Below, one piece after another: positions 36,152 through 47,615 of a DNA stretch of 64,000 nt. Source of the DNA: Marisa cornuarietis (Eukaryota > Mollusca > Gastropoda > Architaenioglossa > Ampullariidae); contig SMMW01000083.1 of the NCBI GenBank assembly GCA_004794655.1, forward strand, positions 1,032,887 through 1,096,886. Reading direction: 5' to 3'. The position numbers and the translations under genes are program-made. Positions within the stretch are counted from its first letter, which is position 1. Each line of letters begins with the position of its first letter. A model generated the notes under the pieces. It saw nothing but the letters and a program-made list of their open reading frames with translations, did not search any database and was not told where the DNA came from.

Positions 36152-39100
36152 TGTGTGTGTGTGTGTGTGTGTGAATATTTGATGCCTACCCTAATAATTG
36201 CGGGCGTGCAACCTTAATATGTGTATCTATGTAAAGAGCTTTGACCTCATGTTTATTGCTGGAGAAAGAGGCTTCATTCTTGTTGTCCTGTTGTTATTAT
36301 TATTATTCGTAATAGTATTAGAAGGTATGTCGTTTTTTATACTTGGTCATCGTAAGTATGAGATGTCTACTTCACACCAAACTAAGAATGTTTTAAACAA
36401 AAAAAAATGCATTTTTACACATCATAGCGTAGAGTCAAAATAGTAACTGTTTGGACTTGACTGGGACCAGTTAACAAATAACACAACAACTTACATATAC
36501 TAAATCAGAACGCTACTTAAAATATTGAAAATGTTGCTAATGCAATAACTGTTTTTATTGAAAAATAAAGACCGACAAATAATACAAAATACAAAAAAAA
36601 ACATTTTTACAAAAAAGACCCACATTACACGAAATAAGAAAGAGAATGTGTGTTACACTCCAGCCTACTTCACACTACAACCATTGGAACAAAATCCTGT
36701 TACGCATCAGAATACAATGTACATATGACTCATATTTGTAAACAGCAGCATCATTCATTAGTCAGGAACTAGGATAACCACTTTACGTGTATTACTGTTA
36801 TTTATCACACAATCCCTAAACTTCTTCGTTTATTGTCAATCAAATCAAAACAACTTTATTGTGTGTTCGAGGAAGCCCAAGACAGACATTTTCACAAAAA
36901 CCATGTAACATAACGGGCAGGCATACATACTCATACAGACATTTAACACACACGCGCACCTACACATTCTCACACATAAATTGGAGACTTCACAAAGCAT
37001 GATGCCAGTAGACCTAGCGGTCCTTGTGCCTTTTATTTATGATGGTGATGGCTGCTGACACAAAGGACCTCTGATACACAGTTTTCCGCACACGTGACAC
37101 TTTGTAGCGCCTGCCTGAGGGCAGCAACTGGAAGCAGGGATGGAGAGGGTGAGTCCGGTCTGAGATCATATCATATGACACATAACTTCGCAGATGGGTA
37201 GAAAACATACGAATTGGTATTATTGCATACTTGTGCATATTATTTAAGCTGTTGACAAATACAGCATTACTTATTATTTCCCTTTCTTACTCTTATAAAT
37301 CGTATAACTTACTTGCTATTTTTTCCTTATAACTAAAATATAAAAAAATTCGTTACAGTTATTGTTAGGCAGCTATATCCGGCTTTCACGCTTTTGACAG
37401 CAAAAATCTCCGCAAGCAGTTTTGCAAAAAGACTTTTTTTCTTATTCTTTCCTCAGCATCCCGCATTATTTTTACATTGGTATATATATATATATATAAA
37501 ACAAAATTGCAGTACTGTCATGCTACCAACCTCAGAAAATGATTAAGTAAAAACGGACTTAATCTCTTTTTACATTGAGAACTAAAGACAGCCTTGTATT
37601 GCATCATCACAATTATTATTAGTATTACTGCTAAAAGGTATTTAGTTTTATAAAACTTGTTTCAAATTCCCACGGTGGATTTATATTAAATAATAGAGTG
37701 ACATGGCAAGGTTCCTGTTTTAGAGATGAAAGAGAATGGTGCCAAAATAATAATCTAACATAATCCAAAATCCCTAAGGACATAAGGGAAGTTTTGCTAT
37801 GTCACGGGAACAGAAATTGCAGATAACCCGCTAAACTCCATAGATTGGCCAAGAAGCCGGATGATGTTGACAGTTGTGTCCCCTGGTACTTATCAGTAAT
37901 GTTGGCAAGGGAGGCAACTCCCCTGACGATCGCCGTCAGATCTGTCAACCAGACCAGCAAATGGAAAAAATAGCGTATGGGCTAAAAACATTCTACTGAC
38001 TGCAAGTAATGTGTATATGTTTACAGCGAGAGAGAGAGAGAGAGAGAAAAAGAAAGCAAAGAAGAAAACAAATGATATGACAAGAAAAAAAAATTAAAAA
38101 ATGACAGGCTGCCTGCTAGTCGTAGCAGTCATCCACAAGAGAAAACGTACACAGGAAACAAGATAAGACACATTAACAAAAAAAAACTTTTTAACAGTCG
38201 TTATCAATGAACATTTCTTTTCAGGTGAACTAAAGACATACGACAAAAAGAGTCCTTTCATAGTTTGGAAAGGTATTATTAATCGGATGAAATAATGAAG
38301 ACATGCAGCTGGAAAAAAAATGAACTCAAGTAAAGGTCGCCCCTTGACCTTTTCAGACCGTTGATGAGTAGGGTGTTCGAGACTTTACTTTTCTCAACAC
38401 AAGTTTAGCATGAGGGCGGTGCCCATCTTCTCTCCCTTTGTAGCCTTACCTTCCCCAACTCTCTATGTAGTCAGTAACCGTTCCCGCCACCTGGGTCGAC
38501 TGGGAAAAGTTTTTTGCGCTACTCGGGTATCGAACAGCGCCTCTCAGTTCGGACGCCAGCGCTCTGACCATTCGGCTGTGCTGTTCCCTGGATATGAACT
38601 AACAAAAAGCGAAAGATTTCAAAGATTCAGACATCACTGACTCACTCACATAAAAACGACGACTGCCACCACTTTCATCAGCACCGACACCACCACCCTT
38701 GTCACCACCGCCAGCAACACAACCAACAACAGCAACGCCACCGACACTAACACCTGCAACATCAACACCACCGCCGCCAGCACCATCACAACCAACTGCA
38801 ACAGCACCATCAAACACAGCAACAGAAACCCATCAGAACAGACGAGTTTATTGTCAGCTAATTTCTATTTTTGTTATGTAAGCTAGTGATTAGTACAGTC
38901 CGTTGTAAGGGGGTATAACTGGAGGTATAACTAATTCAGCAGCAATTAATAGACATGTATACATCTTTTAATTCAAAACTCTGAATTCTTTCCTCTGTCA
39001 GTTCCTAATTCAGTCCGTCAAAGCGGGTTTGACTGCCTTAGTAACTGCCATGGTCAATCAGTTAGGTGACCATCACATGACCATGTGTCAGCCATCACAA

Positions 39101-39452
39101 CAATATCAGTAAAACTGCTCTATTAGGAAACTGTATATATATACACCCACATACTTAATTCTTTTACAAATGTGAACATGGATCTATATTTACACAAATA
39201 TATCAAATAAATTATATCATTGTCTTCTCATATAAATTGTCAAATGTATCGTTTCGAAAAAGACTGAAGACCCATCTGTTTATCTCAGATGGACTTAAAC
39301 TTAACCGATCAAGAAACACTTCTGTCTTTATTTTTTACTTTCCTGGTGTTTTATCTATTTATTTACTTTATTTTTTCTTATTTTTTCATTTATTTTGTTT
39401 TTGCTGCGCAATGAGCATTCTTCTGAATGGATACCTGCGCATTACAAATGGA

Positions 39453-39522
<70 letters not shown>

Positions 39523-40475
39523 GTTGTCGTCGTCGTCGTCGTCGTCGACATTTTTACATGCGCCTGTCTCGCAAATAAATGTCTCATCAAAGGGCAGCTA
39601 CCAAGGTCTGGTTTCAGTCTGAGATATTGCTTCTCGTTACCACGTAGGACAATGGAAGAGCTCCTTTCCTACTCAGAGTTAGTTCCCTTCACAGAGATGT
39701 AGAAGAGTAGTCTTTCTTGTTTCTGTCGGAGACGAGGGCAGCCGAGGAAAATGAGATTAGAGCTGTGAACGCGTTAGAAGGGAGGAATTGTAAGATGGAA
39801 TTAAGTAAATGTGAGTTCCTTGTATCGCCGGGGTTTGGTCCGACAAATGTGGAGTATCTGTCTAAATTGGCTTCAGCCCCATGCTGATGAAGGGTGTACG
39901 GCTCTTGGTTTTAAAATCACTTTCTTATCTTCATTTGTCAGTGAGTGAGTGTGTATGTGTGCGTGCGTGCATGCTCAAGCGCTAGCGCTCTATTCACAGC
40001 AACTTTTTGAGGTGGCTTTGAGTAGAATGTTTCCTGAACATTGAAAACATATGGATGGAGACGATAAATCGATTGGCTGCAAAAGTGAGCAAAGATGAAG
40101 AACAATTTCCATCTCTCTTTTTCTCACACTCTCTCTCTCTCTCTCTGTGCTCATCCTTCCAGCCATCTTTGTCTCTCTGTTTCTCTGTGTCTGTCTCGCT
40201 TAATCACACGCCTTACCTGTGGGCATGCGTGCAGGCACATGGAGAGACCAAGAAATAACTGGCGCTTTAAAATTATAATGCTCCTCGCTACAATTATTCA
40301 CCCTAGGCTATCCCAAGGAGAGGATTACCGAGGGTTTTGTTTACGGTAGAGTGAAAGCAGACCCTTTGATCTCTAACACAAGTCTGAAGCAACTCCGACC
40401 TCTAAAACATTCAATGATGATGATGATGATGATGATGCATTTGCCAAGGTTTGGCTAGAAGCTATTCATCGATCG

Positions 40476-40553
<78 letters not shown>

Positions 40554-41295
40554 GTCTATATGTGAAGTATTTCTGGAAAAGATTAGCCTTAAGGAGTTCT
40601 TAAAAGTTCGGTATGTCTGGGTGTGTGTCTTTAGTCCACTGGCAGGACATTCCAGACTGTAGGTAAAATACTTCAAAAGATCTTTTCACTTAAGCTGGAA
40701 ATGGAGAACTCTGGTAAGAAAGTCTTTCTGCGATCTCAGCGCCTTTGATAGCTTATTTATATGGATAGGTTGAGATAGGTTGCTAGCTTATACACATGGA
40801 TAGGTTGAGGTGGATTGTTAGCTTATACATATGGATAGGTTGAGATGGGTTGTTAGGAAAGCTCCACATTGCAGGCACTAAAAACAAAGGAAGGCCAGTT
40901 TGTGCTCTGTGCCCTAATTGACAGACAATAATACTAGAGTAATAATCACCTTCTCACAAAAGAAACACAGAGGGCAATGCAGTCAGCTAAATTTAAACTA
41001 GTACTCTCACTCTCTCTGTATATCTATATATATACAAAAAAATAACGAGCTGTTTACTATCCTTATATTTACGTTAGATATTACATGTAGTTAGTCTAGT
41101 ATTATATATATATATATATAAAACCAATTATCCACTAGACATTGTCTAGAAGCTATTTCCAATAACTGACTATGATAATATGTTTACTTAAAGACCGCCT
41201 TTCCCTACCAATGCGCTGAGAAGTCGCCCAAACACACATCATTAGTAGATATCAAATGCGTCTGTAAACTTTGTTGATCATCATTCAGATCATAG

Positions 41296-41378
<83 letters not shown>

Positions 41379-44300
41379 TGCAGTATACTGTACAGGCATG
41401 TTTCAATCGGGTGGCACTGTCGGTTATAGTTACAAGTAGCCGATATTTAGTATAAAATCTAATAATAGTCTCTTAGATACCAATATTAAAAAGCCTTTTG
41501 TTTTAAAATGTATCCCAGCTCAGTTGTTTGATAATGTTGTTTGGCTTCTGCTGCGTAATACAATTGTTGTGTACTTTATGTGATATACATACAATGAAAT
41601 TGTGAATATTCCTACTGATGTAATACATGTTACAATAAACATCATTCATGTCCTTGAAAACACGTGGTTTTAATAAAAAAAAATGTGTAATGGTATGTGA
41701 AGTATTCAACATTCAAGTTAAAACAGACAAATTAATATCGAATGTGTTGTATGTATGCTAAAGAAGTATACAATAGTTTTTTTACATGGTGACAATGAAA
41801 GGGTTTTGAAATATTTTAAGATGAAGTCGAAATAAGAAACAGCAGCCTCATTTTTTTTAGCTCACTTTAAGTTTCCTGAGGATTATTCCGACAACCACAG
41901 CAATTTACTCACCACGTTTTAAAATAATTCGCACAAAGAAGTCCTCACACGATGACCAATCTCTGTTCACAGCTCGTGGAACGAGGCTGTAGAAAGCAAT
42001 TCAGCGGAGGGAAGGTAGCAGTTACGAAAGTAATTACTAAAGAAGTGTTTTTTCCAGGGAATTGTTTTTCTCTCCGAAACAAAACCTAAAACCGCCTACT
42101 TGCTGCGATAGTTTCTCTCCGCTTTCTTTCGTGCCATTTCTTTTTACTGGTCTTTATTGTCCCGCACTCGAAATAAATGTTGCTGTAAGCAGCTGCTGGA
42201 CCATCATTTTATTAGGATGAAGAGAGCGAAGAAAGTGAGAGGAGGTTAGAGGACTGTCGATAGGGAAGGGGGGAAAATCTAGTCTTGGTTCACTTGGTGA
42301 ACACGGCACAAGTATAGTACTTTTGAGACAAAAGAAAAAAAAACAAACAAATAAACAAAAGAAAAGAAAAGACAAATGTGGCGTTCATTCACTTCTGACT
42401 TTACGTGCCTGTATAAAAACCAGGAAAATAATTTGGTAACATTAACAACCGCACTTCGACAGCCTGTCTCTCCTTGATGACAGTTTGCTCACATTGCTAT
42501 AAAAAGAACAGAAAAATAGACGATGACAACAAACGATGATAATGATTATGGAGATGGGAAGGAAAGCTTTATAAAAGTGGCGCGGATATTCAAGATCGAC
42601 CTGTTTGTGAGTTTATAGCACGTGACAAGTCAGCCTTACATTAGGGAAACTTAAGGTCAATGTATTCATTGTGATGACGGTCAACTAAACACAGCGCGTG
42701 CTGCCACCCAGCCACCCAGCCACCCAGTCACCCAGCCACCCAGCCACCCAGTCTATTATTGTCCGCACCACTTAATAACCCTGCCAACTGTTTGTGTCAG
42801 TGTGTCCCTTGGTTGTGGAGATTCTGGCTTTGTTCAAATGAAAACTTAGCAGCAGCTGGTACCACACCAATTCTGCTTTCCATTTTTCATCACTTTCCTC
42901 TCTTTTTTTAACTACTGTTAGCTTCCAAAGCAAAACAGTCCTTAGAAAAAGAATCTGAATACATTGCTTTTGTCAGCTGGAATATCCCAAAATGCAACAT
43001 CAGTTCAGTTTATATTCTACATACACACATTCTTACATTGTTTACATGAATCCCAGATACTTAATCCCCAGACACTTAATCTCCGACACTTAATCCTCAA
43101 AATGAAATTTCAACTCAAGAAATTATGAAGTGAATGAAAAATTTAATTCAAATTCAAATAATTATTTTCATGTAAACATCAAAATAAGTTTGACAATTAA
43201 AATAATAATTAACTTCAATATTTATAACATTGGGGGCATTTTTGAGGATTAAGTGTCTGGGGACTAAGTGTCGGGGATTAAGTATCTGGGAATTAAGTGT
43301 CCGGTCACCGTTTACATAGCTGAAGTGTCAAATATGTTTAAAATGGTAGTTAAAACATATTTTCTTCCAAATTTTCTACGAACTGAGTAAACTAGAAATT
43401 TGTTCAGCAAACGTGCATCCTGGATTCATAAATGTTCACGCTTTATTTTGTCTTATTGTTTTATTTCTTTATTTGTCAGTTCACTTATTAAGTCATTAAT
43501 AATTCAATTATTATTTTGTCTGTTTGCTTATTCAATTACATTTATTGATTTATTTTCAGTTGCATCGTCTTCTCCAGGACCAGCTGGGACAGCGGGGCAC
43601 TGCTCGTGGAGCTGGCACCATGTTGGCAACATCTGCTGGAAGAGCGTGTCGTCTGCTGGACTTGCTGGTGGTGCTGATGACTTCACCGACTTTTGCGCAG
43701 GGCACGGGGCACACGTGTTGGTGGTGGGCAGCACCTACATCTGCGTGAAAGGTAATCAGTGTCCAAAGCCTCTCCAAAGAGGCACCTTTGATGAATAAAT
43801 GGCTTCTCGACTGGTGGACACACTTTGGAGAATTGAGAGCTGGTCTTACATTTAGGATCTCGATCTGGTCCTTCACTTCTGAGCCATCCTTGTGTTGAAA
43901 TATTACTTTGGTCAATAGTTGAAAGTATACATCTCACTTTTTTAAGTATCCGCTTTTTTCTCGCCAAGTTGAAGAATGTTTCCGAGCTTTCTTTTCCATA
44001 AAATTTGATCTAATTTATTGTCCACATGTTCAAGTGTGTACGTATCCAGCAAAATATTATGAAGTTAAAGATATCAGCTATGGAATCAGATATGTTTTAA
44101 AGAAGGGGTCGTAATTGGCAGACCATCAGTTAGCTGCTTTTTCACCCGCAGACATTTCAGGTAATTGATGATCTATTTTACCTGGCAGTAAGCGGGTTTG
44201 TTTGCACCTGTAAAAAAGGGGGCAACAGGCTTCTGAGAGTCTGCGTCCACCTGAGTGCTGGTTACAAGAATTTATGGCGAACATTTGCGCGGCTATCGTC

Positions 44301-44697
44301 TGCCAAAACCTACCTTGCTGTCGCTATAAATCTTTTCTTGCGCATCTACCTGTGAAATCGTCTTTTTTCATATTCTAGCTTGTGTGTCTAACTTTTTATA
44401 GTTCTGTCAATTAACAGGTGAAAAACACATTAGGTTAGTAGTTAAGGAAGAAACTCTGAACTAATAGAGATAGCTAAGTTAAATTATCAAAAAAATGTCA
44501 TATAGTCAAACGCCTTACCAGATCTTGAGAATCAGTTTCTTTTCAAATTCAATTTCTTTTCAGACGCTAAAGCTTCGTCTTCCTCCTCATCAAGAAGAGC
44601 CCACAGAGGTTTGATGGAGGTTATCGAGCCCCATGCAAAGAGATGTGAGGTTTCCTTCACTGCTTGTCAATCAGTGACTATGAATGGTGGCAATTAG
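35889..44697 (+). CDS. Small secreted six-cysteine protein or peptide precursor (3 exons)
   Basis: I do not recognise this protein. Exon 1 (35889-35967) encodes MAANRNARSLTSTFIVLLIF and on to QSA, a good signal peptide, and ends at a consensus gtaagt donor in phase 1. Exon 2 (43560-43751) follows tttattttcag and adds a Ser/Gly/Ala-rich stretch with HCSWSWHHVGNICWKS, DFCAGHG and TYICVK. Exon 3 (44564-44697) follows tttcttttcag and adds a Ser run, an Arg-Arg site, then KRCEVSFTACQSVTMNGGN and TAG. Both introns are phase 1, the pattern typical of secreted-protein genes. The product is 134 residues, about 108 after signal removal, with six cysteines (three possible disulfides). RR and KR pairs could be convertase sites, so a neuropeptide-type precursor is possible. 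The ATG has A at -3 and G at +4. Caveat: exon 2 is GC-rich and open in other frames, including a competing signal-peptide-like frame from 43620. Confidence 0.5.
36117..36172. repeat. (GCGT)n(GT)n microsatellite
   Basis: A compound run within intron 1 of the secreted-protein gene. Confidence 0.9.
36838..37250 (-). mobile_element. LINE 3' end (CR1/L2/Rex1-like)
   Basis: The minus frame 37238-37014 has DRTHPLHPCFQLLPSGRRYK and SRVRKTVYQRSFVSAAITII, the conserved C-terminus of the same LINE type as at 5632-6200. The 3' end runs into caataaagttgttttgatttg. 5'-truncated. It lies in intron 1 of the secreted-protein gene. Confidence 0.8.
37711..37855 (+). repeat. 145-bp interspersed repeat, copy 2
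   Basis: Partner of 33110-33254 in the same orientation, 4.6 kb apart and near-identical. The flanks differ, which suggests a mobile or segmental origin rather than a simple tandem event. Confidence 0.85.
38318..38600 (-). mobile_element. tRNA-derived SINE, family A, most complete copy
   Basis: On the minus strand: A box within cagccgaatggtcagagcgc, B-box-like GTTCGATACCCGAGTAGCGC, body with ccaggtggcgggaacgg and gagaagatgggcaccgccct, then a tail with ctgaaaaggtcaaggggcga. The head resembles a tRNA gene 5' half; the body is shared with 14290-14560. Confidence 0.75.
38645..38830. repeat. Degenerate trinucleotide (ACC/AAC/GCC)n tract
   Basis: About 180 bases dominated by cac/cca/aca triplets. 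It generates Thr/Pro-rich and, on the other strand, Val/Gly-rich ORFs that should not be taken as genes. Confidence 0.8.
39452..39548. repeat. (ATC)n followed by (GTC)n microsatellite
   Basis: About 23 ATC units then eight GTC units. All six frames are open across it, producing homopolymer ORFs that are artefacts. Confidence 0.95.
39550..40470. other. Intronic stretch of the secreted-protein gene, no feature beyond simple repeats
   Basis: Contains (CT)n near 40128-40146 and (GAT)n at 40415-40437. No exon-like sequence was noticed. Confidence 0.4.
40474..40551. repeat. (GC)n(AC)n microsatellite
   Basis: Ten bases of alternating GC followed by about 34 AC units. Confidence 0.95.
40745..40857. 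repeat. Three tandem copies of a roughly 37-bp unit
   Basis: Each unit contains tagcttat followed by atggataggttgagatggg; three imperfect copies stand in a row. Confidence 0.75.
41303..41376. repeat. (AC)n microsatellite
   Basis: About 37 uninterrupted AC units, in intron 1 of the secreted-protein gene. Confidence 0.95.
41380..42700. other. Intronic stretch of the secreted-protein gene, nothing assignable
   Basis: AT-rich, with no exon or transposon signature seen on either strand. Confidence 0.4.
42702..42752. repeat. (CCACCCAG)n tandem repeat
   Basis: About six units of ccacccag with c/t variation at one position. Confidence 0.9.
43048..43309 (-). mobile_element. Foldback MITE, copy 2, with perfect 8-bp target duplication
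   Basis: Bounded by GTTTACAT at 43040-43047 and again at 43310-43317. The element begins GAATCCCAGATACTTAATCC and ends AATTAAGTGTCCGGTCACC. Three or four iterated copies of the 15-base unit (AGACACTTAATCCCC and variants) stand at each end in opposite orientation. The interior matches copy 1 (9483-9718) inverted. An 8-bp duplication fits hAT, P, Merlin or Zisupton-type transposases; the ends do not look like typical hAT. It inserted 250 bases before exon 2 of the secreted-protein gene. Confidence 0.9.
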
Positions 44698-45319
44698 ACA
44701 ATTCCTGACACAATTTAAGCAAACAGTAATCATTCGAATTGGAAATCAACAAAAATATTTTAAAACATGTATCCAGACATACACACAAGTGACTACAGCA
44801 CTATAACACTATGGCTAGTACATGTATATAATTCGTATTTTAATATTACGATCATTCTGTTTTATACCTTGGTCTTTCTGTTACTACACTCCTAACCAAT
44901 CAATTTCCTTTCTAATTAACATTCCTGTTTTGTTACTTCATCTATAACACCAAGATCGCACCAAGTGTTTGCTCATTTTTGCTCATGTTACAGTTATGGG
45001 CAATGTTGGATTCTAAGGGCCAGGTAGCAAGATGGTGTTTTGTTGCCATGGTATCGAGTGTGAGGTCAGGATGACAACAGAGACGATTTGTCAAATGCAC
45101 AAGATGGCGGCAACTCGCGAAGCTGGATGAAGCCGGGAAAACACGAGCACTTCACAGATATTGAAGGAACTACTCATGAAATAAACATGGCATATACAGA
45201 GTGTATCTGTTATTGTGTTTCTCATTACAAACGTGACATGCAATTGTCTTTTGAAAATATTCTAGCCTGCGTTGTAGCTCGGCATTGTAGTTACTGGGCA
45301 CAATCTCTCTCCCTCTCTT

Positions 45320-45364
<45 letters not shown>

Positions 45365-46425
45365 CGAGAGAAAGAGAGAGAGTAGACGTATCCATGAGTG
45401 AAGGAATTTCTTAAACAATTTAATCTCTCCCTCCACATATGTCCAGAATCTCGTTCTCTCTCATACACACAGAAGAGAGAGAGAGAGAGAGAGAGAGAGA
45501 CGGAGAAAGAGAAAGAACACATGTATCCGTGTAGGCAACAAATTCATGAGTAATTTTTCCACATACATCCAGAATCTGTGGCTAGTCTTTGTTCTATGAA
45601 AAATGTAGTTGTCTTTACACAATTATCACCACCTCTGTCTTTGCCAACTCTTGAAATACATTTGCGAATAGATTAGTATAATCTTCAAAGCCAGTTAATC
45701 CTCACAGAGTCTTCAGTTTACAGCTGCAGATATTTGTCTTCTCACATGAAGCCATTGCTTCTCAGACCACCGACAAGTTTCCGGGAGCCTCAAAAGAGTT
45801 CTGAGCTCTTTAAAGAAAACTAACCCGTTGTTTTTAAGACCAGACCTGCCCTTCGGGGAAAAAGTATTAATTATATCCTTTGAAGAAGCCTATGAATTTT
45901 TTTTTCGCTCTTTGATGTGTCCCAGCGCACAATAGTTAGGAATGCGTCAATTAAGTTCTACATTAATCAGACCAATGTTTATGAAATCCTGTCCTTGGCC
46001 CGCATAATGTTAACGACAGACTTTTAACAAATGCAGCCATGGCTACTTAAGTTTGCTCGGAGATCAATGGGTTGTTATTTGTTTTTTTCAAATATTTTAT
46101 GTCCACCTCTTAATACAACTTTACTTTGACATTGTTTATTTGGTACAAGTATCGAGGGGTGCACAGCTCTAATAATACAGACATACCCACTTCTCGAGAA
46201 ACTGAAGCATGGACTAGCTACGGTACCCGGCTTGTGCGGTCTGCTGCTAATTCTTTCAGCTGTGATTTTTATTTTCAACTTTCGATCTATCACTTTAGTC
46301 AATCGTACCCACGCGCGGTGTTTGTGTTGTGAAATAGAGAAACACGTCTACTCTTGATGGCGGGCACAACCTTTCGAACGAAAAGGGAGATAAAAATGGC
46401 GAGGGTGCACCTGCCATGAAGCCTC

Positions 46426-46458
<33 letters not shown>

Positions 46459-47095
46459 TCCACCCGGTTCGCCCCATACCGAGTATACGTATAACTGGTT
46501 AAAAGGCCATACTGGGCATGCAACATAACTTGTCAGGAAGTTACTTTACTTTGTAATCGCGTACTCGGTACTCAATGCTCCATATAACAGCTTCCTACGT
46601 CAGGGGACTAAACTCTCGGGCCTCGTAATTAACGCCTTTAAAACGTCACGAATTTAATTATCACTTTATACTACAATAGCGTTCTTCTCTCGCTCGCTTT
46701 CTTCTTTCTACCACGTTCTTATTTCTCTCTCGCTCATGCCCGACATAACACACAGGGGACTTAACTCTTTGGCCTCGTAATTAACGCTTTTCTGTGGCGC
46801 CTGAATTCCTGGAGAATTTACTATACATTCTGTTATCTGTTCAGTTTGGTGAGTAGATGCAGCTGTTTTGTCACACTAATCTATATTCGAAGACAGTTAT
46901 GCTTACAATATTACCTCATATGTTTGTGTAATTTGCTTTAAATACAGTGGTGCTTTGGCGTTCTACAACAGTGGTCCTGTCCAATTGCCTAGAATCCTCC
47001 GCGCTCCCCACATCCCCTCTCAAAGAATTAATGTAAATGCATTAAATATGTAATTCTGGCTGTAATAGTTAACTGCCGTGTATTATTAATAGCAT
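44698..47095. other. Region between the secreted-protein gene and the KDZ gene
   Basis: AATAAA at 45180-45185 is a possible polyadenylation signal for the upstream gene. An aagatggcggc motif (YY1-like) at 45101-45111 begins a short reading that stops after eight codons. Simple repeats: (GT)n 45327-45360, (GA)n 45472-45500, (TTTC)n 46428-46460. A roughly 35-base direct repeat (ggcctcgtaattaacgc core) occurs near 46610-46640 and 46755-46790. No gene. Confidence 0.4.
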
Positions 47096-47099
47096 TGTA

Positions 47100-47297
47100 G
47101 GAACAGCTTTCTTATGGGGGGGGGGGAACATGGCGGCCATAACAGAAATGGCTCGCGGCATTATCGTCTGCTCGCTCCACTCAATTGCCCAATTGTGCCT
47201 AATAAAGTAAACCTAACCCTAACCCTAACCCCAAACCTCTGACGAAATAACATAGACCAGCCTATGACGTCACATCCCCCCATAAGAAAGTTCTACC
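47100..47297. mobile_element. 198-bp MITE with perfect 8-bp target duplication and telomere-like core
   Basis: Flanked by GCATTGTA at 47092-47099 and 47298-47305. Terminal inverted repeats are about 22 bp (left GGAACAGCTTTCTTATGGGG; right complement GGTAGAACTTTCTTATGGGG). The interior contains cctaaccctaaccctaaccc and an aacatggcggccat motif. GG-starting termini plus an 8-bp duplication recall Merlin-type elements, but this is only a resemblance. It ends about 300 bases before the first recognised KDZ exon and could supply promoter sequence. Confidence 0.85.
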
Positions 47298-47615
47298 GCA
47301 TTGTATAGAATGGCATATACAAGGCTTATTTAAAGGTTTCATTCAAAAATAGAATTTAATTATTACATTTTGTTGTCTGCTTAATTTTTTGAATGGATCC
47401 AGCTGCTTTCTGTAAGAGAGATCTATATTCTAAGAGTCTGTAGACAGGCTAAATATGTATTTATCATTTGAGAAATGATATTTGTAATGTCAGTTTGCAA
47501 AGTATATTTTATTAGCACTTATCAGACCAAATGAAAAATGTGAATTGTAGGGTAAGCAGTTATTTATTCACTGGAGGTATTTTTTCATTTTCCAGATTTG
47601 TATCTGCAATCAACA

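Noticed and set aside
39237..39702. Plus and minus ORFs of 66-113 codons rich in His, Ser, Ile, Met or Val runs
   Set aside because: They are translations of an (ATC)n(GTC)n microsatellite open in all frames; no other coding evidence.
45101..45111. aagatggcggc as a start codon or first exon of the KDZ gene
   Set aside because: The frame stops after eight codons and no GT donor in phase was found before the stop; it may only be a YY1-like site.
45170..45522. ORFs with alternating Thr-His, Cys-Val or Ser-Leu
   Set aside because: Products of (GT)n and (GA)n microsatellites.
47210..47232. CCCTAA repeats as a chromosome end
   Set aside because: Only about three units, internal to a MITE with target duplications and followed by ordinary gene sequence; not a telomere.
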